The notes beneath the pieces were generated by a model that did not search any database, was not told the DNA's origin, and saw nothing but the letters and a program-made list of their open reading frames with translations. A stretch of 21,343 nucleotides of DNA from CAYJBH01 sp964369445. GTDB taxonomy: Bacteria; Bacillota; Clostridia; Oscillospirales; Ruminococcaceae. How positions within the stretch are numbered: position 1 is the first letter of the stretch; each line of letters opens with the position of its first letter. Below are positions 1 through 7,402 of the stretch, piece by piece. The stretch lies in NCBI GenBank assembly GCA_964369445.1, contig CAYJFU010000037.1, forward strand, positions 1 through 21,343, given 5' to 3'. The position numbers and the translations under genes are program-made.

Positions 1-1338
1 CGCGAGGTCAATACACTCGTCTGCCCTATATGTTCCGGTATGCCGGGCACCCTGCCGCTACTTAACAAGTCGGTGGTGGACTACTGCGTCAAGATGGGGG
101 TGGCACTGGGTTGCAGTGTCAATTTGAAGTCCAAACAGGACAGAAAAAACTACTTTTACCCCGACCTGCCAAAAGCCTATCAGATATCGCAGTTTGATGT
201 GCCGCTTTGCGAGAACGGAAAGCTTGACATACTTGTCGGCGAAGAGGAAAAAACCGTCGGCATAACGCGTATCCATATCGAAGAAGATGCCGGCAAGCTT
301 GTGTCCATCGACGGTGTTAACGGCACGCTTGCGGACTTTAACAGGTGCGGAGTGCCGCTTATCGAGATAGTGTCAGAGCCGGATCTGCGCAGTGCGGCAG
401 AGGCAAAAGCATACCTTGAAACGATACACTCGATACTGCTGTACCTCGGCATCAGCGATGCCAAGATGCAGGAGGGCAGTGTGCGCTGTGATGTCAACGT
501 GTCACTGCGCCCCGTCGGTGAGCAAAAACTCGGCACGCGCTGTGAGATGAAAAACGTCAACAGCTTTGGTGCTGTGTTCCGCGGTATCCAGTACGAGATA
601 CAGCGCCAGACAGAGATACTGCAAGGCGGCGGTATTATAGAACAGCAGACAAGGCGATGGGATGATGCAAAAGGCATCAACGTTCTGCTTCGCAGTAAAG
701 AGGACGCGCAGGACTACCGCTACTTCCCCGAGCCGGATCTGCTTGCGTTTGAGGTGGAGCAGTCCTTTGTCGAGCAGTTGCAGCGTGACATGCCGGAACT
801 GCCGGTGCCAAAGGCGAAGCGGTACATTAAAGACTTCGGTCTGCCCACAGCGGACGCGGTACTGCTTGCAAGCAATAAAGATGTTGCGGAATTTTACGAG
901 GCAAGTGCGCAAAACAGCGACTACAAAAAACAGATATGCAACTGGATAATAGGCGATATAGCCGCCTACTGTGCACAAAACAGGGTTGCGATAGCGCAGA
1001 CGGCGCTGACACCGAAAAACCTTGCGGACATGGTGGCGATGATAGGACAGGGTACGGTCAGCAACACGGCGGCAAAGTCGATACTTGAGGTGCTGTTAAA
1101 GCAGGACAAATCGCCTATGGACATCGCAAAGGAGCTGAGTTTAATACAGATTAACGACTCAGATGCGCTGTCAGCGGTCGTGCAAGAGGTGCTGAGCGAG
1201 CAACCCGGTGTTGTGCAGGACTACAAAAACGGCAAGACAAATGCCCTTGGCTTTTTGGTAGGCCAGTGCATGAAAAAGAGCAAAGGCAAAGGTAACCCAA
1301 AAACCTTTAACGAGTTGATGGGTCAGGCGCTGAAGTAA
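1..1338 (+). CDS. gatB: Aspartyl/glutamyl-tRNA(Asn/Gln) amidotransferase subunit B (5' truncated by window edge)
   Basis: Subunit B of the GatCAB amidotransferase, which converts Glu-tRNA(Gln) and Asp-tRNA(Asn) to the amide forms in the cytoplasm; GatB binds and kinase-activates the misacylated tRNA. The frame is open from base 1 and reads REVNTLVCPICSGMPGTLPL, the family's N-terminal region with its second CxxC zinc-type motif, so the ATG at 40 is an internal Met and about 30 residues are missing upstream. Further family blocks seen are GITRIHIEEDAGK, DFNRCGVPLIEIVSEPD, EGSVRCDVNVS and KNVNSFGAV, then the C-terminal YqeY/tail domain ending NPKTFNELMGQALK. 445 residues lie in the window against about 475 for the family. 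gatC and gatA would be expected just upstream; they are outside the window. Confidence 0.97.
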   Translation, partial: REVNTLVCPICSGMPGTLPLLNKSVVDYCVKMGVALGCSVNLKSKQDRKNYFYPDLPKAYQISQFDVPLCENGKLDILVGEEEKTVGITRIHIEEDAGKLVSIDGVNGTLADFNRCGVPLIEIVSEPDLRSAAEAKAYLETIHSILLYLGISDAKMQEGSVRCDVNVSLRPVGEQKLGTRCEMKNVNSFGAVFRGIQYEIQRQTEILQGGGIIEQQTRRWDDAKGINVLLRSKEDAQDYRYFPEPDLLAFEVEQSFVEQLQRDMPELPVPKAKRYIKDFGLPTADAVLLASNKDVAEFYEASAQNSDYKKQICNWIIGDIAAYCAQNRVAIAQTALTPKNLADMVAMIGQGTVSNTAAKSILEVLLKQDKSPMDIAKELSLIQINDSDALSAVVQEVLSEQPGVVQDYKNGKTNALGFLVGQCMKKSKGKGNPKTFNELMGQALK

Positions 1339-1488
1339 AGTCAAACCGCTCCAAAATCCATATAGTTCGTTATAATTCCGGTTAACTGTGTTGTTATCAA
1401 TCGGAAGATAAGTGAGTAGCATCTTTGTTTTTTGCCTTGCTAAACCTAATTTTCTCATGCGGATTTATCCACTGATAATTTAATCAGA

Positions 1489-1518
1489 TATAGTCGTTTT
1501 TCAAGTAGAACGACTATA
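1489..1518. other. Stem-loop downstream of gatB (first of a tandem pair)
   Basis: A perfect 10-bp inverted repeat: TATAGTCGTT at 1489-1498 pairs with AACGACTATA at 1509-1518, leaving a 10-nt loop. It is followed after 5 nt by the second, longer hairpin. Role unknown: it may help end gatB transcription or be part of a structured RNA. Confidence 0.5.
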
Positions 1519-1523
1519 AATAT

Positions 1524-1567
1524 TTTCGGCAAACTACCACGTCATCAGCGGAGGTAGTTTGCCGAAA
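1524..1567 (+). terminator. Long stem-loop, possible gatB terminator
   Basis: A perfect 15-bp inverted repeat: TTTCGGCAAACTACC at 1524-1538 pairs with 1553-1567, loop of 14 nt. The trailing sequence is only moderately T-rich, so termination is inferred from its place about 190 nt after the gatB stop rather than from a classical T-run. The 1339-1892 gap holds this pair of hairpins, the pyk promoter and the pyk leader; I see no small gene in it. Confidence 0.45.
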
Positions 1568-1666
1568 TATCTCTTTCATGGGTGCGTGTCAAAACAAAGG
1601 CATCACCTCCGTTTTTTAAAAAAGATAGCTTTTTACCATAGCTTTCTTACAAAATTACAACAAAAC

Positions 1667-1695
1667 TTGAATATTCTGCCCTAAAGTCGTATAAT
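1667..1695 (+). promoter_or_regulatory. Sigma-A type promoter of pyk
   Basis: TTGAAT (1667-1672), a 17-bp spacer and a perfect TATAAT (1690-1695). Transcription would begin near 1702 and give pyk a leader of roughly 190 nt. Confidence 0.75.
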
Positions 1696-1701
1696 AGACT
1701 T

Positions 1702-1892
1702 AAGACGTTTGGAAAAAATCGGCTTTGCAAAAAGCGGCGGCAAGATTTACGTCATGCGTCGCAAAAATTCTTATTAAAACATCAAGAAATTATTTAGTTT
1801 TTTTGTTTTATCAGTCAAAATTTTTGCGCTTGCTTTTGCAACCCCTTTGTTTTTAAACAGCTATACAAAAGGTTTAAATAGATGGTGAAAAC
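1702..1892 (+). promoter_or_regulatory. Long 5' leader of pyk
   Basis: The predicted untranslated leader of pyk is about 190 nt. Its first 80 nt are a copy of the dispersed repeat described at 1709-1787. A 10-bp inverted repeat, CGCAAAAATT (1760-1769) with AATTTTTGCG (1819-1828), could form a long-range stem. No known riboswitch or T-box consensus is recognisable to me, and no short leader ORF stands out. The ribosome binding site before the ATG is weak (GATGGTG). Post-transcriptional control is possible but is inference. Confidence 0.4.
1709..1787 (+). repeat. Dispersed repeat, copy A
   Basis: About 80 bp beginning TTTGGAAAAAATCGGCTTTG with the core CTTTGCAAAA, then GGCGGCAAGATTTACGTC and GCAAAAATTCTTATTA. 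It aligns along nearly its whole length with the minus-strand copy at 3728-3807, and over its first 40 bp with copies at 3665 and 19767. It lies inside the pyk leader. Confidence 0.5.
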
Positions 1893-3659
1893 ATGTTACA
1901 TAAAAAAGATTATATTCGCAAAACAAAAATTATATGCACATTAGGCCCTGCGACGGACGACGAGCAGGTTGTACATGATTTGATTAAAAACGGCATGGAT
2001 GTAGCAAGGATAAACATGTCGCACGGAACCCATGCCGATCAAAAAGTCCGCGCAGATGCTATAAAAGCGTTGCGTCAAGAGCTGGGCAAGCCGGTGGCGC
2101 TGTTACTGGACACAAAAGGTCCCGAGATACGCACCAAAAAGTTTAAAGACGGCAGTGTCATCCTGACAAAGGATCAGACATTTACGCTTTACACCGACGA
2201 TAGGCTCGGAGACGAAAACGGCTGTGCCATAACCTTTGCCGGACTTGTACAGGACGTGGAAGTCGGCTCACCGATACTTATCGACGACGGCCTTATAGCC
2301 ATGACCGTCAAGGAAATCGGCGAGGGCGAGATAGTTTGCCGCGTGCTCAATGGTGGCAAGGTGTCAAACCACAAGGGCATAAATGTGCCGGGGTGTGAGC
2401 TGTCACTGCCCTACATCAGCTCGGCGGATATGGCGGACATCAAATTTGCCATACAGGAGGACTTTGACTTTATCGCCGCCTCGTTTGTGCGCTCCAAGGA
2501 CGACGTGGCGCAGATAAGGCAGGTGCTGACCGACAACGACTGTGAAAACATTAAAATAGTGTCAAAGATAGAAAATGCTCAGGGCGTTGCTAACATCGAC
2601 GAGATTATAAGGGTTTCGGATGCCATCATGATCGCAAGGGGTGACATGGGTGTCGAGATAAGCCTTGAACAGATACCTAAAATACAAAAGGAACTGATAA
2701 AAAAATCCTACTCCGCAGGGCGGCAGGTCATCACCGCAACGCAGATGCTGGAGTCGATGGTCAAAAACCCGCGCCCGACTAGAGCGGAAACCACCGACGT
2801 CGCCAACGCCATATACGACGGTACCAGTGCAATTATGCTCAGCGGCGAGACGGCGGCAGGCGCCTACCCTGTAGAGGCGCTCAAAACCATGAACACTATA
2901 GCCTGTTGTACCGAACGGGACATCAACTACGTTTCCAAGTTTGAAAAGATGGCGTTTGTCGCCAACAACGACGTAACATCAGCTATATCCCACGCTACCT
3001 GCACGACGGCGCACGACCTCGGTGCGGTGGCGATACTCACTGCCTCCAAAACCGGCAGTACAGCGAAGCTTATTTCGAAATTCCGTCCTGCGTGCCCTAT
3101 CATCTGCGGCTGTATGGATGAAAAGACTATGCGACAGCTCAACATGTCGTGGGGCGTCACGCCGCTGATTATGCAGGAGATGAAAAGCACCGACAAACTG
3201 TTCAGCACCGTAGTTGAAATAGCGGAGAAAAACGGCTACGTCGAGACCGGTGATCTTGCCGTCATCACCGCCGGCATACCGCTTGGCGTTTCCGGTACGA
3301 CCAACATGCTAAAGGTGCACCTTGTAGGCAACATTCTCGCAGAGGGCATTGCCGTCAACAAGGGGAGCATAACCGGCAGACTGTGCGTCTGCAAGACTGA
3401 GGACGAGGCAAAACTGAACTTTATCGACGGTGATATTCTGGTTATACCGAGCACCTCCAACGCTATCATGCCGATACTGCGCAAGGCTTCGGGCATTGTG
3501 ACCGAGGTGGATGGTGTCACGTCACACGCGGCGGTCGCCGGACTTGCGCTGGATATACCGGTGCTTATCGGGGCGAGAAACGCAACGGATATCCTCACCG
3601 GCGGGACAATGGTGAAGATGGATGCCGACAGCGGTGTAGTTTTAAGCCTTTCAAAATAG
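1893..3659 (+). CDS. pyk: Pyruvate kinase with C-terminal PEP-utiliser domain
   Basis: Catalyses phosphoenolpyruvate + ADP to pyruvate + ATP, the last step of glycolysis, in the cytoplasm. The N-terminal KTKIICTLGPATDDE and ARINMSHGTH blocks, LLLDTKGPEIRTK, the active-site segment IKIVSKIENAQGVANIDEI, the metal-binding IARGDMGVEI and ITATQMLESM with PRPTRAETTDVANAIYDGT are all intact. At 588 residues it is about 110 longer than the minimal enzyme: residues about 485-588 form the PEP-utiliser mobile domain seen in Bacillus-type pyruvate kinases. It keeps the TSHAA motif with a histidine near residue 545. The start is the ATG at 1893, with a weak site GATGGTG just before it. It has its own promoter at 1667 and a long leader; no classical terminator follows the TAG stop. 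Confidence 0.97.
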   Translation: MLHKKDYIRKTKIICTLGPATDDEQVVHDLIKNGMDVARINMSHGTHADQKVRADAIKALRQELGKPVALLLDTKGPEIRTKKFKDGSVILTKDQTFTLYTDDRLGDENGCAITFAGLVQDVEVGSPILIDDGLIAMTVKEIGEGEIVCRVLNGGKVSNHKGINVPGCELSLPYISSADMADIKFAIQEDFDFIAASFVRSKDDVAQIRQVLTDNDCENIKIVSKIENAQGVANIDEIIRVSDAIMIARGDMGVEISLEQIPKIQKELIKKSYSAGRQVITATQMLESMVKNPRPTRAETTDVANAIYDGTSAIMLSGETAAGAYPVEALKTMNTIACCTERDINYVSKFEKMAFVANNDVTSAISHATCTTAHDLGAVAILTASKTGSTAKLISKFRPACPIICGCMDEKTMRQLNMSWGVTPLIMQEMKSTDKLFSTVVEIAEKNGYVETGDLAVITAGIPLGVSGTTNMLKVHLVGNILAEGIAVNKGSITGRLCVCKTEDEAKLNFIDGDILVIPSTSNAIMPILRKASGIVTEVDGVTSHAAVAGLALDIPVLIGARNATDILTGGTMVKMDADSGVVLSLSK

Positions 3660-3664
3660 GGATT

Positions 3665-3704
3665 GTTGAAAAAAGCTTTGCAAAAGTAAGAGCAAAATGT
3701 TTGT
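3665..3704 (+). repeat. Dispersed repeat, copy B (degenerate)
   Basis: GTTGAAAAAAGCTTTGCAAAA starts just after the pyk stop and matches the first part of copies A, C and D; the rest is diverged. It is inverted relative to copy C at 3728-3807, so GTTGAAAA (3665-3672) and CTTTGCAAAA (3676-3685) can pair with TTTTGCAAAG (3784-3793) and TTTTCAAC (3800-3807) in one transcript. Confidence 0.4.
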
Positions 3705-3727
3705 CAGATTAAACCAAAAGTGCAAGT

Positions 3728-3807
3728 GCTTTGTGTACTAATGAGCATCTTTGCGGCATGCGACGGGAGTTTAGCCGCAAGTTTTTTGCAAAGTTGACCT
3801 TTTCAAC
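3728..3807 (-). repeat. Dispersed repeat, copy C
   Basis: Read on the minus strand it begins GTTGAAAAGGTCAACTTTGC, then TTGCGGCTAAACTCCCGTCG and GCAAAGATGCTCATTA. It aligns almost end to end with copy A in the pyk leader. It lies immediately upstream of the mechanosensitive channel gene, and an upstream ATG at 3731 that is open in that frame falls inside it, which argues against that ATG as the start. Confidence 0.5.
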
Positions 3808-3832
3808 ATGCCAAAACAACTTGGAGATTTAC

Positions 3833-4630
3833 GTGCAAGAGTTACTGACATTTGTCGAAACAAATACCATCAAAATTGTCACGGTGCTGATAATTCTCAT
3901 AGCCGGACTGCTTTTTATCAAAGGTACGCTCAAATTTACAACAAGTCGCCTGAAAAAATCAAAACTTGACCCGACAATGCACAAGTTTATGCTGTCGGTG
4001 CTCAAAGTGACGCTCTACTCACTGCTGATAGTGATACTTTTGCAGTCGGTCGGGGTTGAGATGAGCTCGATAATAGCGGTTATCGGTGTCGCCGGCTTAG
4101 CGATTAGCCTTGCGATACAGGATACGCTCACAAATGTGGCGAGTGGCTTTATGATACTTGCCTCCAAACCGTTTGAAAAGGGCGACTATGTCAACCTGAA
4201 CGGCAACGAGGGCGAAGTTGTTCACATCACAATCATGCACACAAAGCTCAATACTATAGACAACAAGGCGATATTTGTGCCGAACAAGCTTGTTGTGTCC
4301 GAGCCGATTATCAACTACTCAAAAGAGGAGCGCCGTCAACTGGAGCTTATCTTTTCCATCAGCTATGACGACAGCTACGAACAGGCGCGTGAGTTGATAA
4401 GCAACATCGTAAGTTCCAGTAGCTATGCGCTGAGTGAGCCATCACCGCCACTTATCAGAATGTGGGAGCACAGCTCTAGTAGCATTGACATCATCGTTCG
4501 CGTCTGGGTTGCGACGGAGAACTATTTTAATCTGAAATTTGACCTGCTGGAGCAGGTGAAAGCTGAGTTTGACTCAAACGGCATAACGATACCGTATAAT
4601 CATGTCACTGTCATTATGAGTGACAAATGA
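3833..4630 (+). CDS. mscS: Small-conductance mechanosensitive channel, MscS family
   Basis: A homo-heptameric membrane channel that opens on membrane tension and releases solutes on osmotic downshift. I choose the GTG at 3833 because TTGGAG (3821-3826) sits 6 nt before it; the ORF is open up to an ATG at 3731, but those 34 codons lie in a dispersed repeat. The 265-residue product has TM1 at about 12-30, TM2 at about 53-74 and the pore-lining TM3 at about 78-112, rich in Gly and Ala (VIGVAGLAISLAIQDTLTNV). The MscS beta domain follows: ASGFMILASKPFEKGDYV, then VPNKLVVSEPIINYS, and the C-terminal alpha/beta domain. It is a short, minimal MscS with no extra N-terminal helices. A two-way terminator follows 20 nt after the stop. 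Confidence 0.93.
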   Translation: MQELLTFVETNTIKIVTVLIILIAGLLFIKGTLKFTTSRLKKSKLDPTMHKFMLSVLKVTLYSLLIVILLQSVGVEMSSIIAVIGVAGLAISLAIQDTLTNVASGFMILASKPFEKGDYVNLNGNEGEVVHITIMHTKLNTIDNKAIFVPNKLVVSEPIINYSKEERRQLELIFSISYDDSYEQARELISNIVSSSSYALSEPSPPLIRMWEHSSSSIDIIVRVWVATENYFNLKFDLLEQVKAEFDSNGITIPYNHVTVIMSDK

Positions 4631-4649
4631 TTCTGTAATGAGTTAAAAA

Positions 4650-4685
4650 ATACACCCCCTTCGCCGGTATGGCGAGGGGGTGTAT
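4650..4685. terminator. Bidirectional terminator between mscS and the beta-glucosidase gene
   Basis: Stem ATACACCCCCTTCGCC (4650-4665) with GGCGAGGGGGTGTAT (4671-4685), one bulged T and a GGTAT loop. On the minus strand it starts 6 nt after the beta-glucosidase stop and is followed by TTTTTT, a classical intrinsic terminator. On the plus strand the tail is ACTTCTTT, weaker but usable. The centre CCCCC-CGCC/GGCG-GGGG is shared with hairpins at 8403 and 9662. Confidence 0.85.
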
Positions 4686-4691
4686 ACTTCT

Positions 4692-6968
4692 TTACTGTTC
4701 ATTCAACCTGTCAATCAACTCTTTAAGCATCTGCTCGTTAAAAATTCCTCTTGACAGTACCTGTATCTTGCAAAGTGGTGTCTCGCGCATGGCAACCTGT
4801 GCTATACCGCTCTCATCGCTTTCGGGATCAAGTCCGATGTTGTGTATTATATCAGAGTGTTTTTCCATTAAACCATTTATAAAGCTGTCGCCGTAGGGGT
4901 GCTGGCGTACCTCTTCAATGGTGCTGAACCGCGTGTAAAGTCTGCTTTGCTCACCGCTGTTCAGTTGCACGGTCTTTGTAAGCCTTATATCGCGTGAAGA
5001 GCTTGCTATTGAGATGGTAAACGCGCCGCTTTGCGCTGTCCACTGTTTTAACGGTACGTTGTAAAATGCAAAGTCACGCTTTGACAGCACAAAGGTCACC
5101 GTCTTACTCTGTTGCGGTTCCAGCGTGACTTTTGCAAAGGCCTTAAGTTCCTTTTGGGGGCGGTCGATCATGCACTGCTCGTCCGAGATGTAAAGTTGTA
5201 CCACCTCGCGCCCGAAAACCTCGCCGGTGTTTTTAACGGAGCAGGTGACGGTAAGGGTGTCGCTGTCGCTGAAACTTTCCTTGTCGACGGCAATGTCGCT
5301 GTACTCAAAGGAAGTGTAGGACAGCCCGTGCCCAAACGGATACATCACCGGCATTTTGCGCGTGTCGTAGTAACGGTAGCCTACATAGATGCCTTCGGCA
5401 TAGTGCACCGCCTCACCACAGCCGGGAAAATTAAGATATGCAGGTGTATGTGTCAAATCGAGCGGCATCGTTTCGGCAAGCTTACCGCAGGGGTTTGCTC
5501 TGCCGACAAGTATGTCTGCGACGGCACCGTTTGCTTGCCCCATCAGGTAACATTCAAGTATGGCTTTGACGTTGTGTTGCCAGTCTGTCATGGTGACCGG
5601 CGAGCCGTTACTCAGCACAACGACGGTGTTGCTCTGGACTATTGCAACCTCGTTTATAAGGTTTACGTGGGTTGTTGGCATGTCCATGTGTGGCCTGTCA
5701 AAACCCTCCGACTCATAGCTGTCGGGCAGTCCGGCAAACACAATTGCAATGTCTGCGTCGGCGGCGCTTTGTTTAGCCGCGGTGATAAGGGCGGCATTGT
5801 CAGCGTCATGATCGGGGTGGTAACCCTCGTTGTAGGTGATGTTTACGCCCTCGCCGACAAGCTTTGTCAGCTCGTCGTAGGCGGTCTCAACACTGGTCGG
5901 GTTGACGTGTGCACTGCCGCCACCTTGAAAGCGGGGCTGTTTTGCAAACATGCCAACGATAGCAATTCTCTTAACCTTGTCGCTTATCGGCAGTGCTTTA
6001 TCCTCGTTTTTTAACAGTATTATCGACTGTGCGGCGATGTCACGCGCCAGTGCGTGGTGCGCCTGTTTGTCGTAGGTAGTGCCGCTTTTGCGTGATGCCA
6101 CGGACCTTTGCACCTGCTTTAGTACCCTTGTGACGGCTTTGTCAAGGTCACCCTCGAAAAGTTCGCCCTGCTCCACTGCTTTTACAACCCTTATGACGGA
6201 CTAACCACCTGTTGTCGGCATCTCAAGGTCACAACCTGCCTTAATCGCCTCGTGAGGTGTCACTACAGCGCACCAGTCCGAGACGACAAGACCCTCAAAA
6301 CCCCACTCGTCACGAAGAATGTCGGTCAACATACGCTTGTTTTCACACAAATATTTTCCGTCAAGGCGGTTGTATGCGCCCATTATTGTGGACGGATTTG
6401 AGTGTTTTACGACATATTCAAACGCCGGCAGATAAATTTCACGCAATGTGCGCTCGTCCACCGTTACGTTTGTAGAGTTGCGAAAGGACTCCTGATTGTT
6501 GACGGCAAAGTGCTTCAGTGACGTACCGACCCCTTGGCTTTGCACACCGTCTACCCACGCGGCGGCGATATGTCCGCTGAGCACCGGGTCTTCGGACAGG
6601 TACTCAAAGTTTCTGCCGCAAAGTGGATGCCTCTTTATGTTGGTGCCGGGCCCGAGAATTATGTCAACGCCTTCCGCCTGCGCCTCCTCACCGAGTGCGA
6701 CACCCATGCGCTCCACAAGCTCCTTATCCCATGAGGACGCAATAGCGCAGCCGGGCGGAAAACAGGTTGCAGGAACGCTGTCATATATACCGAGATGATC
6801 GGCGTTGCCCTCCTGTTTGCGCAGACCGTAAGGGCCGTCAGATACCATGATTTCAGGTATCGAAAGCCTGTCTATTTTAGCGGTCAGCCAGTATGTAGCC
6901 CCGACGCACAGCGTGGCTTTTTCTTCGGTGGTGAGACTTGCGACGACAGTTGCAATATTTTGTTCCAT
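4692..6968 (-). pseudogene. Glycoside hydrolase family 3 beta-glucosidase interrupted by an in-frame TAG
   Basis: A cytoplasmic GH3 enzyme (no signal peptide) expected to release glucose from beta-glucosides. Reading on the minus strand, the first 255 codons (6968-6204) carry MVSDGPYGLR, GRNFEYLSEDP, LKHFAVNNQE, IMGAYNRLDG and the nucleophile Asp231 in GLVVSDW. Codon 256 is TAG (6201-6203). The same frame then continues without a shift to 4692, with SIILLKNEDKALPI, SYESEGFDRPHM (whose Glu near 421 is the likely acid/base), and a C-terminal fibronectin-III-like domain (REVVQLYISD, KELKAFAKVTL). Read through it would be 758 residues, normal for the family. No ribosome binding site precedes the downstream part (its first GTG is at 6176), so reinitiation looks unlikely. 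TAG is a normal stop elsewhere here (pyk, rpsT). A recent nonsense mutation or a sequence error explains it best. AGAGGT lies 5 nt before the ATG. Confidence 0.9.
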
Positions 6969-6996
6969 ACCCTACCTCTTTTTAACTGTTTTGCTA

Positions 6997-7010
6997 ATGC
7001 TAAGTTAAAA
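6997..7010. promoter_or_regulatory. Putative operator, copy 1
   Basis: ATGCTAAGTTAAAA matches the second copy at 7111-7124 at 12 of 14 positions. It lies 29 nt upstream of the beta-glucosidase ATG, within its predicted 5' leader. A repressor site is inferred; no regulator gene is in the window. Confidence 0.4.
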
Positions 7011-7110
7011 TGAATGAAATATCATAACAAACTTGAACCACTACTGTTTTTCTTTGTTTTTTCCTCCTACACTTTGGCGGAGAGGAAAGAGTGTCAATCA
7101 ATTTTTTTTC

Positions 7111-7124
7111 ATGTTAAGTTAACA
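7111..7124. promoter_or_regulatory. Putative operator, copy 2
   Basis: ATGTTAAGTTAACA contains the perfect 11-bp palindrome GTTAAGTTAAC (7113-7123). It would lie about +11 to +24 from the predicted start of the beta-glucosidase transcript, a typical place for a repressor site, and 114 bp (about 11 helical turns) from copy 1. Confidence 0.5.
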
Positions 7125-7141
7125 AAGCTGCTGATTTATTT

Positions 7142-7170
7142 ATAGTATCACGCATTATTTAGAATGTCAA
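7142..7170 (-). promoter_or_regulatory. Promoter of the beta-glucosidase gene
   Basis: On the minus strand: perfect TTGACA (7170-7165), 17-bp spacer, TACTAT (7147-7142). Transcription would start near 7135, giving a leader of about 165 nt. The 6969-7402 gap also holds the two putative operators and the fructokinase promoter; I see no small gene there. Confidence 0.75.
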
Positions 7171-7321
7171 TATATCATTGTGAATGTGGATAATAGCATT
7201 TTTGCGTTGCCTATCCCCCCACGTTAAATGACCCTTTATGCCCACATCCGTTTAATTATGGCTACAATTCAGTCGAAAAACAAAGTAAGACCATTACCCA
7301 CACTTTTTTAGGTCTAAAAGG

Positions 7322-7350
7322 TTGCAAAAAAGTACAAAACAATCTATAAT
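7322..7350 (+). promoter_or_regulatory. Promoter of the fructokinase gene
   Basis: TTGCAA (7322-7327), 17-bp spacer, perfect TATAAT (7345-7350). The start point would be near 7357, downstream of the longest open start (TTG at 7322), which shows that translation begins at the later ATG at 7403. Confidence 0.75.
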
Positions 7351-7402
7351 AGTTGAAGGGTTTAGAAGTATCATTTTAGTAACAGTATGGTGGAGGTTAA
7401 AC

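Noticed and set aside
1171..1458. 95-codon minus-strand frame overlapping the gatB end and the gap after it
   Set aside because: Most of it is antisense to gatB and no ribosome binding site is seen; the part in the gap (MRKLGLARQKTKMLLTYL) matches nothing I recognise.
3731..3832. N-terminal extension of the mechanosensitive channel from the ATG at 3731
   Set aside because: It lies within dispersed repeat copy C, has no ribosome binding site, and the GTG at 3833 has TTGGAG at proper distance and starts where family similarity begins.
5112..6014. 300-codon open frame on the plus strand inside the beta-glucosidase gene
   Set aside because: It is antisense to clearly conserved GH3 sequence, has no recognisable motif, and is explained by codon bias of the real gene.
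6176..6203. Separate start of a second protein at the GTG at 6176 in the beta-glucosidase gene
   Set aside because: There is no Shine-Dalgarno sequence before it and the frame simply continues that of the first half.
7322..7402. Longer fructokinase starting at the TTG at 7322
   Set aside because: The region is the promoter itself (TTGCAA-17-TATAAT), and the ATG at 7403 has a good ribosome binding site and begins the family's conserved start.
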